NCBI GenBank assembly: GCA_000727475.1
Contig: KL647331.1
Coordinates: 207,591 to 271,590 of the forward strand
Source: Sarcocystis neurona
Lineage: Eukaryota > Apicomplexa > Conoidasida > Eucoccidiorida > Sarcocystidae
Reading direction: 5' to 3'
Length of the DNA: 64,000 nt
Both the position numbers and the translations under genes were made by a program. Positions within the stretch are counted from its first letter, which is position 1. Each line of letters begins with the position of its first letter. Below the pieces are notes generated by a model. The model saw only the letters and a program-made list of their open reading frames with translations. It was not told the origin of the DNA and did no database searches. Shown here one piece after another: positions 50,010 to 61,694 of the stretch.

Positions 50010-53000
50010 TGCTCTTTGCTGCTAAACCGTGCTTTAGCATGGCGGTGCGAGATACGCGGAGAAACGTAACTTGGAGTGATTGCTGTGTGTCGTATATTCC
50101 GCACAGTTTACTGTACACAGTTGACGCTTCGTTTTGATTTGACTCAGTTTTCTCTCGCTTGTACTCTTCAAAGCTTGTACGTCTTCCTGCGCTACTCCTT
50201 TGCACTAAGCGCCAAACGTGTAGATTGGGTGCTGTTGCTGGCATCCACTCACAAAGCGTCTGCAGCACCAAGTCAGGAATCCCTCACCTAAGCTACATGG
50301 GGTATTTTCTACGTCTTCGGGGACATCCTGAAATCAGTCAGTAGGCATAAGGGGGCACAATGAGGTCTTCCGTCTACTCGGTGCACTTTTTAGCGGATCC
50401 ACGCTCAGAGCACGCAAAACACTTCTCTCGTTGCTGCGCGTACTTGTTCTGTTTCAGCTCTCAATCATTCAGTTCTTGAGGATTAAAAACACTACTCTTT
50501 TCACCGGACGCTTCTGCCAGCTTCCTGGACGACCCAGTCGTACATCCGGGGTTTGCCGTGAAGCCGTCCCTGTAGAGTGCTCACTGTTGGATTCTTTCAG
50601 GTGGTACGTCGCAGTTCTACACTGACAGAGCCTGTACTTATTAGGCAGAGTTTGGAGCTTCGCATCACCTGAGAGCTTCCATTCAATTTCTTTCGATGAA
50701 AGATTACTTTCCTCGTCGAAACAAAGATTTAGAGAACGGGGAAACCTGTGCACCCATCGAAGTGACGCTGAGGTGCGAGCAGCTACAAAAAATTGTGATA
50801 ACAACACAGTCAGCAGTCGCTCCAACTCCAACAAAACTGCAGTCACCCGTAAGGGGGAGGTCACTCCTGGATGCCCTGCTCTACTGGTTCTTCTGTACGG
50901 GCTTATACAACAGTCACACCATTACGCAGTGCTGCTGCTACATCTTGTTTTGAAACTTCCAGGGAGAAAAAGAGCGCAGCTAGCTTGCCACGTTATTGCA
51001 GGTCAGACGGAAGCAATTTAGAGTAAAAGTCCCATAAGGGGCTGGCTCGTTGCCTTCGTTGGCATTATTGTCAAAGCGGTTACAAGAATTTTGTTCTTGT
51101 GTGTCTAACGGTTCTCAGGTTGCGGGTTCGTTATGCCCCCAGTAAAGTTTTCCGCGCTGCGGAAGCACAGGCTGCTTATATGGAGAAAGACTCCGTTACA
51201 GCTCGCGTTCAAATACATATATGCGCTTGCAGGTCTCCTTCGATAACAGTTTTTCAGTGTTGCAGAATGTCCACTTCCGGGGGCACCTTCTTGTTGTTGC
51301 CTACAGCAGGTGAGAGCGCTTTTCTTCTAACAAGCAGACAAGGTGCTTTGCTATTGTGACGCAAAAAGATCTATTGACGATGAATTCTAGAGGGGTCCTC
51401 CATCTTCCATAGAGTATTCTACGTTCTTCTTCGGTGTGCAGTCGGTGTGCAGTCGGGTTGTGTAAGCGAAATAGCACGTCTGATGATTAACATGAAGCCT
51501 GCGTCGTCTCTCTGTCTATGGAGACCTAAGCGCACGCTAGGCACGCCAGCGCTTGGTCGACTTTCCACGGAGTGCTCATTCACCATCCGCGTGTGCCATT
51601 CAGCTTGTAGGTCAAACAGAGCTGCGATCTACCTTGGAATTACCCGCCAGGTGGCGCATCCGTGTGACTGTGTTAGGAGCAGGCGACGCCGGCACGGGCG
51701 GTCAAAACATTCTCATCTGCGGGCTTTTTCGTAGCAATCCACGAGGTGTCTGTATGCACGCAAATCCGCCTTCCTCCTGTCTACGTTCGTGATACGATCA
51801 TGTGGTGACACCTTTCTAGTTACTTACTTTAAGTGAGCACCTTCGATTAGCCACCCCAAACTTCTTCAGGACGTAAGCTTTATCCAAAATGCGGCCACCG
51901 TTAGCACTATTACTCACTCCAACAATTAATCTACGCGTGATGCCACTGCCTGTCGTTCCGAATACTCTCTGTGGTTCAACAGCGATGAGATTTCATGTTA
52001 TTCTTGCGACGAAAGCTAGTACGCTGACTAAAGGAACCGTGTGCTGCACCGAGAAAAACGATGCACTCGGATGTGCGGCAAAGCTGGTACACGTGAACCG
52101 AGAAACTTCATGACTTCCTCCCGAACGTAGGCTGTACGTGACGAACCGCCACATCGTATGACAAGTTAGGCAGCTCGTACCTAGTGTGAACTCTCGCACC
52201 TGTATTTAGCAGCGGTCAACAAGGAGACGCCTCAGTTTTATATTCATCACGGTGAATAAACTAGAGAAGCCCGCTGCGACCTTTCAGGGACATTATGACA
52301 CTTGACCTGTCGTCGTTTTCGTAGTGGCATTCCGCAGGGCAGTCTTTCCCGTACCTCTGCGCGTACGCGTTTTTCCCGTTTTATATCTCGTCTATACCTA
52401 CGCTTCGGTCCTGAGCCGTTGTCCTTATATCAAATAGGTGGTAGGAATGGAGCAAATCACCTCTTTTCGCTGCAGATGTGATGAAGGTGTCCCGCATTCA
52501 ACAGTAATCCCCTCGTGTAAGACTCTCATGGTGTACTCATAAGAGGCCTTGTCGTCGTAATGCGAGAAGCTCACGTCTACCCTCAAGACGTGAGCAGTAG
52601 GCGTGTAATCCTAATTTTGCCTCCAGTTTCCACTTACAAAACAGCCGGTAAGGTCGCTCATTATTCACGCTCAACACACCGTTAACACTCACACCGCCAT
52701 CTTTCCATAAACAGAGTAGAAGAACGATACATGCGGTCCATCAGATGTGCAGCAGGCACACGCACCAACGCGACAGAGCGGGCCACGCCACCACAGGATA
52801 TGTAGCAGGTAGAACGGTTTACGCCGAAATTCCACACGTCACACAGAGACTACGCTGGGAGGCAAAGGCTCCGCTGAGCGCGTGCAGCGCAGGCAACTGC
52901 ATCTGACACAGTTTCTGAAATATCGTTTCATTGTGTGCTCCACCAGCGGCGGATGCGTAAAGCAGCGCTTTTAGCGTCGGTCTTCAGTCCACTACCTGTA

Positions 53001-53760
53001 CTCCTGCACGGCCTGCTACACGCCTGCATAACTCCATCCAGGTCTTTACAGGAGTCCCTTTTTGAGAAAGTCATCACAATGCGCAAAGCTCTGTACAACT
53101 GCGATGCAGCCGGTAGGCGTGTGCATTGCTGCTGGATCATGTACACTGGCTTGGTTGACTGCGTGTACAGGCATCGCGCCTGAGATAGCGGACAGATTGC
53201 CAGGGCCCTTGCAGCACAACTTGTAGTGACGAAGCGTCTTTGATGCAGTGCATCCACCGTCCACTATTGCTTAGTATGTAAGTGCTCCAGTGTCGTTTCA
53301 CGTAGGGTTCCTTCCGCCTGTACCACAAGGGCGTCCCGTTGCAGCAGACAACGCCAGTGTGGCGATGAGTGCCATGCAGCGCTGTACTAAATCCGGCGAC
53401 ACATAGAACAGGAGTTACCCACTCTTTATCTTTTGTCTTATGCTGGTTTTCGGCTTCCACGGAGCAGAAAGTGCGTTCGTCAGCTCTAAGCTGCCGGGAA
53501 CGAACAACATAAGAGAAGAGACCGAAAGTGTCCGTATGTGGTTCTGACCGTTTGACCAAAGTAGCATTGTAAATTGCGCTTCTCTACCAAAACACAGCTG
53601 GTAAGACGTTTGTCCTCAAAATGAAGGAGTCTACCACTATCCCTTATGTGATGCCTGGATTACGCTGGAGTTCAGTTGTTTCCTGAGGACATTCAGATCA
53701 CGTTTTTGGTGAACGCTGTCGTGGACGCCATATCTACCAGAACGTACGTGCATTACGATA
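50010..53760. other. no exon I can support
   Basis: Open frames here are up to about 140 codons on either strand (for example minus 53137-53559, plus 51099-51359), overlapping and without recognisable content. If the plus-strand gene continues through here, its exons are too short for me to pick out. A 10-11-bp duplication (CGGTGTGCAGT) occurs near 51432-51455. Confidence 0.25.
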
Positions 53761-53763
53761 CAG

Positions 53764-54434
53764 TCCTTACTACGATTCGGGAACTATGACACCAAAATAC
53801 TCATGCGGAAGAATGGTAAGCGGAAGAGCAAGAACATCTGCTTCGACGTTTGGCTCGTTGAAGGTGACTAAATTATGTAAATCACTCAGTGGGTATGTCC
53901 AACGTGTTGGATTGTATTTGACAAGTTTCGTCCGGTACAAGACTAATCGGCCAAATAAAAGTCTCTCCATTTTGCCGTCCGCCAGGCCGTCGGCGACGAC
54001 GTTGACGTCTGCCGCACCGCGGGAGACGACTTTCTGGCTGACTTGCTTTGTTCTCAAGTCTTAGCCATGAGGATGTCGATCTCCGACCAGCGAAAAGTAG
54101 GTCTTACAAAGATGCACTGTGTGGGTCGAACAGTTGTCTCGGACGTGTAAAACTTAAGACAACGCACAACACTCGACCTTTGACTGTGCGCTTTTGCAGT
54201 GGAAACTGTAGATGACCGTTCCCCGGCACCAGCAAGTAAGCGCGCAAGCGTATACATAAGAATACGAAGACACGCGTGCGAAGCACTAGTCAGTTCACTA
54301 AACCATTCGTTGAACCTCTTGTGCTTCCGCGTCGCACTGGTAGCCCTTTGTACTAGTGCCCGCTGGAAGTCGTCTTGGCTCGGCCTTTGTACCGCACCTG
54401 AGGCCTTAATCCCGATCAATGCGACGTCCACATG
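53764..54434 (+). CDS. candidate exon pair, unknown
   Basis: Exon 53764-53815 (phase 0 to 1, donor GAATG|GTAAGC, reading LLRFGNYDTKILMRKN) joins exon 54200-54434 (phase 1 to 2, acceptor GCGCTTTTGCAG, donor ACATG|GTAAGG) in frame. The second exon is open for 77 codons and reads VDDRSPAPASKRASVYIRI. The minus strand is also open here for up to 167 codons (54054-54557), so strand assignment is uncertain. No domain is recognised. Confidence 0.25.
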
Positions 54435-57035
54435 GTAAGGGTCGTCGTCGTTTTGATATTGAGACGTGGAAAGTTCATGAGAGAGCAACGGGAGTGCGCT
54501 TACAGGATTCAGAATAAGCTCGTGCCCCAATAAATGGCTTCTAATGAAGAAAGACATCTACACGAGGGTATCTGAAAAGTGCACAGGTGGTAAGCGTCTC
54601 CCGGAGAAAACCTCAGGAGTCCTTTTTGCGTTGGTACATTTTGAAACCGTTGACAACTCCAGTCGACACTGATGAAGTGTGGTAGCTTGCGTCGGTCTGC
54701 GGTTTCCCGCCGACAACCTGCAGTTGGTGAGCAGACAGCGATGTCTTCCCCATCTGGGACAAAGGCGGTCACAACTTTGAATGATTTTTCCTTCAGCGCA
54801 CCTTGGCACGTTGCCGTTGTTAGTAAACTTTTGACATTTGGTGAGAGCCTGAAGGCGGCTGGTGCCGTAGTAGCCGTGTAGCGGAAAGCATTGGGGTGCC
54901 GACTCGTAGTTGACTTCGTGTTGCAGTACCTTTTGCTGCGAGCTGTTCGTTTTCGGACATTACTGGCACACAGCTCCTAAGAGGAAATGCGTGTCAGCCA
55001 GTGAGTGTCTCCCACGGTCAACGGTAGATAACTTGTAATTCGTGAGTGCCATCACCATGCCTCTCTCTGACTGGCAACGAATCCCTTACAATGATGCTGT
55101 TGCAAAAGCGAGTGAGCTGAATGTCCAAAGGGGCCTTTGAATTGAACGAAAGAGCCGCGTTCCGACGACCGACGACCTGCATGCACTATCGGCAATATCT
55201 CTGCTGTGACTTGTTGTCACTTCTCTCACCATAGATCGTGAGCAAATTTGCGTAATACGATCTATGTCAGTATGCACGCAGGCGCAGACGGTCACCCTCT
55301 CTGGTGGAGCTCTGTGTACCACACTCTTTTTGTGAGGCGATACGGCTGCTGATGGCGAAGCTGTGCCTCGCTTGCTTATCTGAGGTCCAGCTGTCAAAAA
55401 TTTCTGTCACCGCATTTCCAGAACTGTTGCAGTCTCTCCTGTACCCTGCGTCAGTTGAAGTTCAGCATCGACCTCACTCACGTGGGAGAAACCGAAATCG
55501 CGCCTTTTTTACATTTCACGGTAACGAGCAGTTGCCATCTGGAGTCAGCCGTTTGTGTGACCATCGTCAGGATCGGTGAGACAGCAACAGAAAGCATTCG
55601 GTATTATTGCCTGAAACCCCTTTTTCTAAAGAAGGTGAGGCACCAGCAGTGTTAAGGTCAGCAAACAAGATTGCGCAGCGCTGGTCACGCCAGCGACAAG
55701 CGCAATTCCATGGGAACGGCTGCGTCCGACCAAGCTGTAGTATTAGCGTGGTGAAACAGAGGGGGCTGATAACCAGATGCAGGATCTGTAAAATATACTT
55801 CTGTAAGGCTCAGAGCAAAGCGATAAAGGAGTCTCATAGGGGAAAACCTGTATCGTGAACACGTCCTACTGTCGTCTTCAAAATAGATGTCACTCCATGG
55901 ATATTATTGGCGTAACTCACCTCAGGTTCCAGGATGACATGTATGTAGTGCATTAATCGTGACAGAATCGCGCGCAATCTGGGTACAAGTAACGTTTTGG
56001 TTTCCTACTTCACAGTTGCTGTGATTCACGGGTTTTTCCGTCACCGATTGCAAGAACATCGCGACTTCCCTCTGAAAATACACAGGTAAAGCCCGGAAGC
56101 GCTTCCCAGAGACACAGGGAGTGCAAGATGAAGACGGGAATGAATTAGGAACGAAATTTGATAATATTATGTCTCCGGGAAACAATGAGCAGTTAGACCC
56201 GTCGTAGCATACGCACAAGTGTTTACTGCCGCGTACTGAGGGGCTAAAATGTAGCGGTATGTGTTATGCTAAGCAGCAGCCTTTCCAACACTTTAGATAG
56301 GACCCTGAAATAGTCGAGCAGTAGTAGACAGCACAAGTGTGATTCAAGCTGTGTTCGCGGTACAGCAGTGTTTTGCAAACTGCCGTGATCCTCGAAAATA
56401 AGACGTCGACTCCTCCTGGACCCCCGAATTGAAACAAGATTGAGTGGATTTATTCGAAAGTCATACGGAATAAAGGGGAGGAACTGGACCGTACGGTGAA
56501 AGTGTCAAGAGCTGATAATTTTTACCTTCTTCAGCTCACAGGTGTCGTTGCGTTTGGTGTTCAGGGCTACACCCCATGCCATTCTCACCTCCTCACATTG
56601 CTTAGCTTCACCAACACAGGAAATACCAGTAAAGCCACATTACTGGTGCTGGAGGTTCCTCCACGTGAATATATTGAACGGCAGAGGCACACGGAGACTG
56701 AGCGCCAGCGCTCGTTAAGGACCGTGTGCAGCTCGCTGTATCCGCGAACATGTACAAACAAACCAGTAGAGCCAAGTTGTCTGCTTTGAAGCCATCCCGC
56801 TGTTGTGACATCTCCTCGATGTGTATAATTACCGCTTACTCGTCTATGAGTTGCATCTGTAGGAGGTAAGCCGCGTTGTGCATTCCTACTACACGTACGT
56901 GCACAAACGAGTGTGGGATGCCACTGCATGCCTGCACAAGTCGCTCGCTCTTCCGTTGCTGCGCGACGACTCCCAAGAAAGCGAGAATTAGCGTCACATT
57001 TACCTGTCTTCAGGCATCTTGAAATCTGTTTGCAG

Positions 57036-57757
57036 CCTGATGGAGGGAAAAAGGAACCAGTTTGTATTCAGCCGACGGGCAAAAAAGGAAGACCTCTTCC
57101 ACTTTAGGCTTACGTTATCCCTAAAGCTGTCAGGACGTCGTGCCGCCTCCGTCTGCGAAGGATGTGAGTTTATTTAGAAGTGTATCCGGGGTCCGTCGTG
57201 GTCTTCTGCAGAGCACCAAGTCCTTTGTGCGCCAATAGCAAACCAACTTCAGAATTAATGTAGTCTCCGCATAGAGTTTGAGTTCAGCGTCGTAATTGCA
57301 GTTTTACTTTACTTCACCTTTCTACGTCACTTTCTAGACGTAAAGTCACCTTCCAGACGAATGACTGTACTCTGGTTAGAACAACTCCCTGTTGGCAGTG
57401 CTAAACGTTTTGCATGGTTGGATTCTGGACTCGCGGCTGCTCGTTCTCGAGGGTGATTACAATGCATCGAGTCTTCTAGCGGGCAATGCTTGAACTGTCA
57501 GCTCGTGAGTTCGCGGCGAACAAATACCGCGCGCACACGGTGCAACAGGTCCAACGGAATGCTACGCAGGGTGCCACCTTCTTCCATATGCACCCGTACA
57601 CATTTCGGACAGGTACGTCTTGCGTGTGACACAGACTGTAAGAGAGAACGTTGTCCGAAGGGAAGCTTGCCACTGCGGAAACGCGCCATTGACGACGGTA
57701 CTGCGGGTTTACGGAAAGTCGCACACGGTACCATTTTGTGTCTGCGAAGGACGTAAG
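57036..57757 (+). CDS. candidate exons with an apparent one-base frame slip, unknown
   Basis: Exon 57036-57163 (acceptor ATCTGTTTGCAG, donor GGAT|GTGAGT, 42 codons) reads EGKRNQFVFSRRAKKEDLF. A second open stretch starts at 57480 after TCTTCTAG and reads MLELSAREFAANKYRAHTV from ATG 57486. At about 57612 the better frame shifts by one base (GG in ACAGGTACG) into CDTDCKRERCPKGSLPLRK, ending at TAA 57755-57757. The junction phases of 57163 and 57480 do not match, so an exon is missing or an end is wrong. Minus-strand frames overlap. No family is recognised. Confidence 0.25.
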
Positions 57758-59725
57758 GCGTCAACTGGTCTCAACACGTAGCGACCTACCAGCAGGGAAA
57801 ATACCTGGATTGGTCCTACTAACGATTCGTGTCTGTGTCCTTTTAACGTCCACATCGGTGCACGTGTAAATATAGGCATTCCTCACAACAAAAACTAAGG
57901 TGAATAGCTGAATGTGTCTCCACTCTTCTTCAACAAAAGTGGTTACACTGGAATTCACAGCGGACGCATCCGTGCACTAGCTTGTAAGTACTGAGTCAAG
58001 GATAACGCCCATGGACTTCACAGCGGCGCCCGTTTAGAAACGCACAGTGCTAGTCGTCACATATGTAGGGCACCCGGCGAAGAGCTACGCGTTCAGCGTT
58101 TTTGTATACTTATAAGTCCTGAAGGGGGCGTGAACAGCTATGAAGTGAATATAGCTTGTGGGCTGGACTGTCAGCTCGGTGCACGCAAATCCGTAAAACG
58201 CACTTATATTACCTGCATAATTCCAGATTGTAAATCCACTCCCCGCTGCATCACATTTTCGTCACCGTAAATGTTGCACCGCAGGATGACGCATTTGTCC
58301 ACACTTGGCCGCATGGATATACTCGATTATCTACTGCTCGTCACATCGCACTCGAGGAGGTTCACGGTCCACCAGAAGGGAATCTCTTGTTCATCGCGTA
58401 ACCTGTGAATGCAAACGTACACTATAGTTTATATCAAAAAGCGCAAACTTGTGAAGCGCATTCCAGGCAGGTCATTAAATGGCGGCTCGGCTGCTGCTGC
58501 CGTTCCACGAATAATACTTACACAAGAATGTGAGGCGACCAGACTACCGGATGAGGAATGACGCTGGGATCTGGGCTACCGTACCGTGACTGTGACACTT
58601 GACAACGTACGCTGGACACGCACAAATCTTTGTAATGCTACATCTAGCTAGTGAGTGGTGGACAGCCAGTTACCCAACATATGAAGCTCCTGTGCTGCTC
58701 ATAGCTGTGACTGTGACAGTGAATAATCGGAGCTGACCTGACTGCGTCTGCTGCGTGAAAAGACTGTAGGAATGACTTCGAAAAGTCCTCTGCTTGGCGC
58801 GTCGACAATCCTGATCACTCGCGTCTACTCTTTTCTTAAGCTTAAAAAGCAGGTTGTGCCTTCTGTGGTAGACGTGGCGGTGTGTGGTTGTCAAAAGATT
58901 GTATCCATCACCAACTTCAGAGCTGACGAGGAGGCTCCCGTGGGAGTTGCAACAGAGCAAAAACTATGGCTTCTTCAAACTCAGTCCGTAAGACCAGCAC
59001 GCGTTTACACAAGAGTTCCACTGGAAAGGTGCATCATGACAATATTTGTGTTGAACAGGTGCACCATTAACGGTCGCACAAAAGGTTACCGGTCAGCTTG
59101 AGTACAGTGTCTTGAACCTTCATCAGGAGATAGCTAGGAAGGAATAGTAGAGAATTGTGGCGCACATTCCAGAGGGCCACACAGCCTTACACATACTTCC
59201 ATCGGTAGATGCGAGCATCACAGAAAAATCGGAACGTCGATCCTTGAATCCCTTGGAAAAGTTGAATTGCGCTGCACCACAGCAAATTAACAGTGACGTG
59301 CTTGGCTTCTAGCTGCACCGAGTGTGCGCATCCCGTTCAAGGCCCGAGAAATTTTGTGAAGTGCACGACGCTTATCGTATCAATAATTACCATCAGAGAG
59401 TACGCGAACGCCCCTGCTACAATATGGCGAGCCTCAAAATTATGAAGCCCTGGGTAGATACTTTGCACAACGTGATGCATGAATCGCGGCTTCTCACCAC
59501 CCCTGTGTTGACTCAGATTGTACGTATATACGGAAGTCCGCCATGTCTCCACTGCAGTGAACTTCACCTGTAGTAATTCTAGCGGAAACACTTTGCTGGT
59601 CAATGATCTTCGCTGACGTTCTTTTATTAATGGACAGTATGTAAGCTCCTTTAGCCGAGAATACCGAAAACCGCTAGGCGAAGAAAGTCTTTTTTTCGCA
59701 TTCTTGCCGACCGGACTTCCCGCGA

Positions 59726-60094
59726 GTGGTGCGTCTGACAAAGTTAAACAGAGGGAACATCAGAAGTCTCAGGAGTGCTGCAAAATTGAACTACCCGCCA
59801 CAACATTTCCAGCGCACTGTCCGGCGGGGCGTCGTTGATACCTCCGAAACTACTCGCAAAGATGGTAAGAGAAGAAGCAGGTTTTTTCCCGCGTCTGTTG
59901 CATCACACGCTTGCACAAAGGTTGTGTCATCTCGCGTATTCGGATGTGTGTTCAAATTCACATCTGATACCTCGAATGATGCTCCCGTCGAAGAATGGGA
60001 TAGTCAACCGGGAGGAATGTCTGACGTCCACGGGCTTAGGAAACGCAAGCTTATGGGGGCGACGCGACAAACTCTGCCAGTCTTTCTTCTTTAA
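59726..60094 (+). CDS. candidate terminal exon or ORF, unknown
   Basis: The frame is open for 122 codons to TAA at 60092-60094. From 59832 onward about 61% of codons start with a purine and the product is hydrophilic (DTSNDAPVEEWDSQPGG, then RKRKLMG). A second plus-strand frame (59835-60152) is also open, so the frame choice is uncertain. If the plus-strand candidate gene extends this far, this could be its 3' end, placed convergent to the HBS1-like gene. Confidence 0.25.
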   Translation: MVRLTKLNRGNIRSLRSAAKLNYPPQHFQRTVRRGVVDTSETTRKDGKRRSRFFPASVASHACTKVVSSRVFGCVFKFTSDTSNDAPVEEWDSQPGGMSDVHGLRKRKLMGATRQTLPVFLL

Positions 60095-60224
60095 ACTCAG
60101 ATGGTACGGAAAAATTCTAAACATCCACAGCAGTTCCACCAGCGGTACTTAACGACAGTCACGGTGTCAAGTATCTGCACCGGTCGCACGTCTATTTACC
60201 GCAGATCAGCGACACTGCACCTGT

Positions 60225-60264
60225 ACACCAATGCATACACCAATGCATACACCAATGCATACAC
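60225..60264. repeat. 12-bp tandem repeat, 3.3 copies
   Basis: ACACCAATGCAT is repeated three times exactly, followed by ACAC. The unit length of 12 keeps the frame (Tyr-Thr-Asn-Ala in one plus frame). Confidence 0.95.
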
Positions 60265-61694
60265 TTTAGATATAATACGGTAGTGGGTGCACTATGGATC
60301 AGGACATGTTCTTCGTCTGCCAACACAGCTCTCACTTTTCTCTCCGCGACGCTTTGTGTCTGAATGTCCCAGCTACTGAACTGAGTGTATAATCGGCTCC
60401 GTCATTTCCTTGCACAGAAGCAGTAGGGTCCACATGGCTGCCATGCAACTAGCTGCCGTCATCCACTTTGAGGAGAAGCGTCGCGCATTTCTCTAAGAGA
60501 CTGCCACCGCTTGTGAGGTGATGAGAGGAGGTCGCCGAGCTGCCTCGACACGGTAGGGACTAAAGAAGGCTTACGCGTACTTGAGCAGCGGACAGACTGA
60601 GGCTGAAGGATGTGCTCGTGGGTCAGTGCAGATATAAACGCCACTGGGAACGCTAAATGCTTCAACGGTTGCTGTTGGGGCCTTGTCTGACGAAGGACGA
60701 CCCGTGCGTTTGACCGGATGTGTCCTCAGGTAGAAAGAACAACTTATTTGCGGTACCGTGCGCACTTTTCGTTGTGGGGATGAAGGTAGTCTGTGGATTT
60801 TTGCCTTGGTGCCGTCAAGAGTCCAACAAAGCGCTTCAACAACGACTTCATAGATACGTGCGTCACGAAGACGATGTGGAATACAGAACGGTCAATGCGC
60901 GACGCCGTAAATTGCAATAGATTGAAGGTGAAGGATACAACAGAGCTAGTCCAAAGTTCGAAGCGTCTCCACTGTTTTCAAGGGGAGTGGAAAACAGTGA
61001 AGACTGAAGAATGATTTCCTCACTGCATTCACGCCGTACCGCATGCGTGTGTACACGCGTATAAAATCTCCATTTTCGACGTGTACACCCAACATCACGC
61101 GCTGAAAATTCGCGCATGAAACGGTGTTTGCATGGCATACTTGTGAATGGCGGGGTTCCCGTGGTTCCACACAGAATTGTCTGCTAGTGAGACAGTGCCG
61201 GAAAAAAGGGTCCGCTGTACACCCGCGCTTCTCAACGTATCAGGAAACCATATCGTAGCGAGGCTACAAACGTATCGAGCAGTGCCACCATCAACCTGCA
61301 TACATTTATTACCTTACAGGAGTACCACATTCAGGTCCTTAGAGGGGACGCACCTATTGTGCGCCAAACACGCAGATCCCTTCAATCCATTGCAACCAAG
61401 TCGTCTCCCAGGGTACACAGAGAAAGGCTGGCCTACGAGAGTACGCGTAAGCAATGTCCTGCTATAACACCACGAAAGAATTACAGTTTCGTGTCGCAAA
61501 GTCTGCTGCTTCACGACGGGTAGCCAGTGGCCGACGCCGAACCACACGCACACCACAGCTGAAATAACACATGCTACTACGCGTGCGCATCATCAGTGTA
61601 GAAATTACAGTGCTTTTTAAAATCTGCCTGCTCACAGACATCGAGGTACTGCTGCGGCACATCGCAGCACGTCGTGCGGATGCAGGTAGCTCTG
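60265..61694. other. 3' flank of the HBS1-like gene, no gene seen
   Basis: This stretch lies downstream of the HBS1-like stop codon. Short frames (up to 106 codons, plus strand 61147-61467) carry no recognisable content. I see no clear polyadenylation signal that I would call. Confidence 0.3.

Noticed and set aside
54054..54557. 167-codon minus-strand ORF overlapping the plus-strand exon at 54200-54434
   Set aside because: It has no splice context or recognisable domain. I kept the plus-strand pair because its two exons join in phase, but with low confidence.
36000..60000. High density of GTAAG/GTGAG motifs as evidence by itself for a giant gene
   Set aside because: One such pentamer per about 500 bp per strand is expected by chance. 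Only donors tied to open, phase-compatible exons were used.
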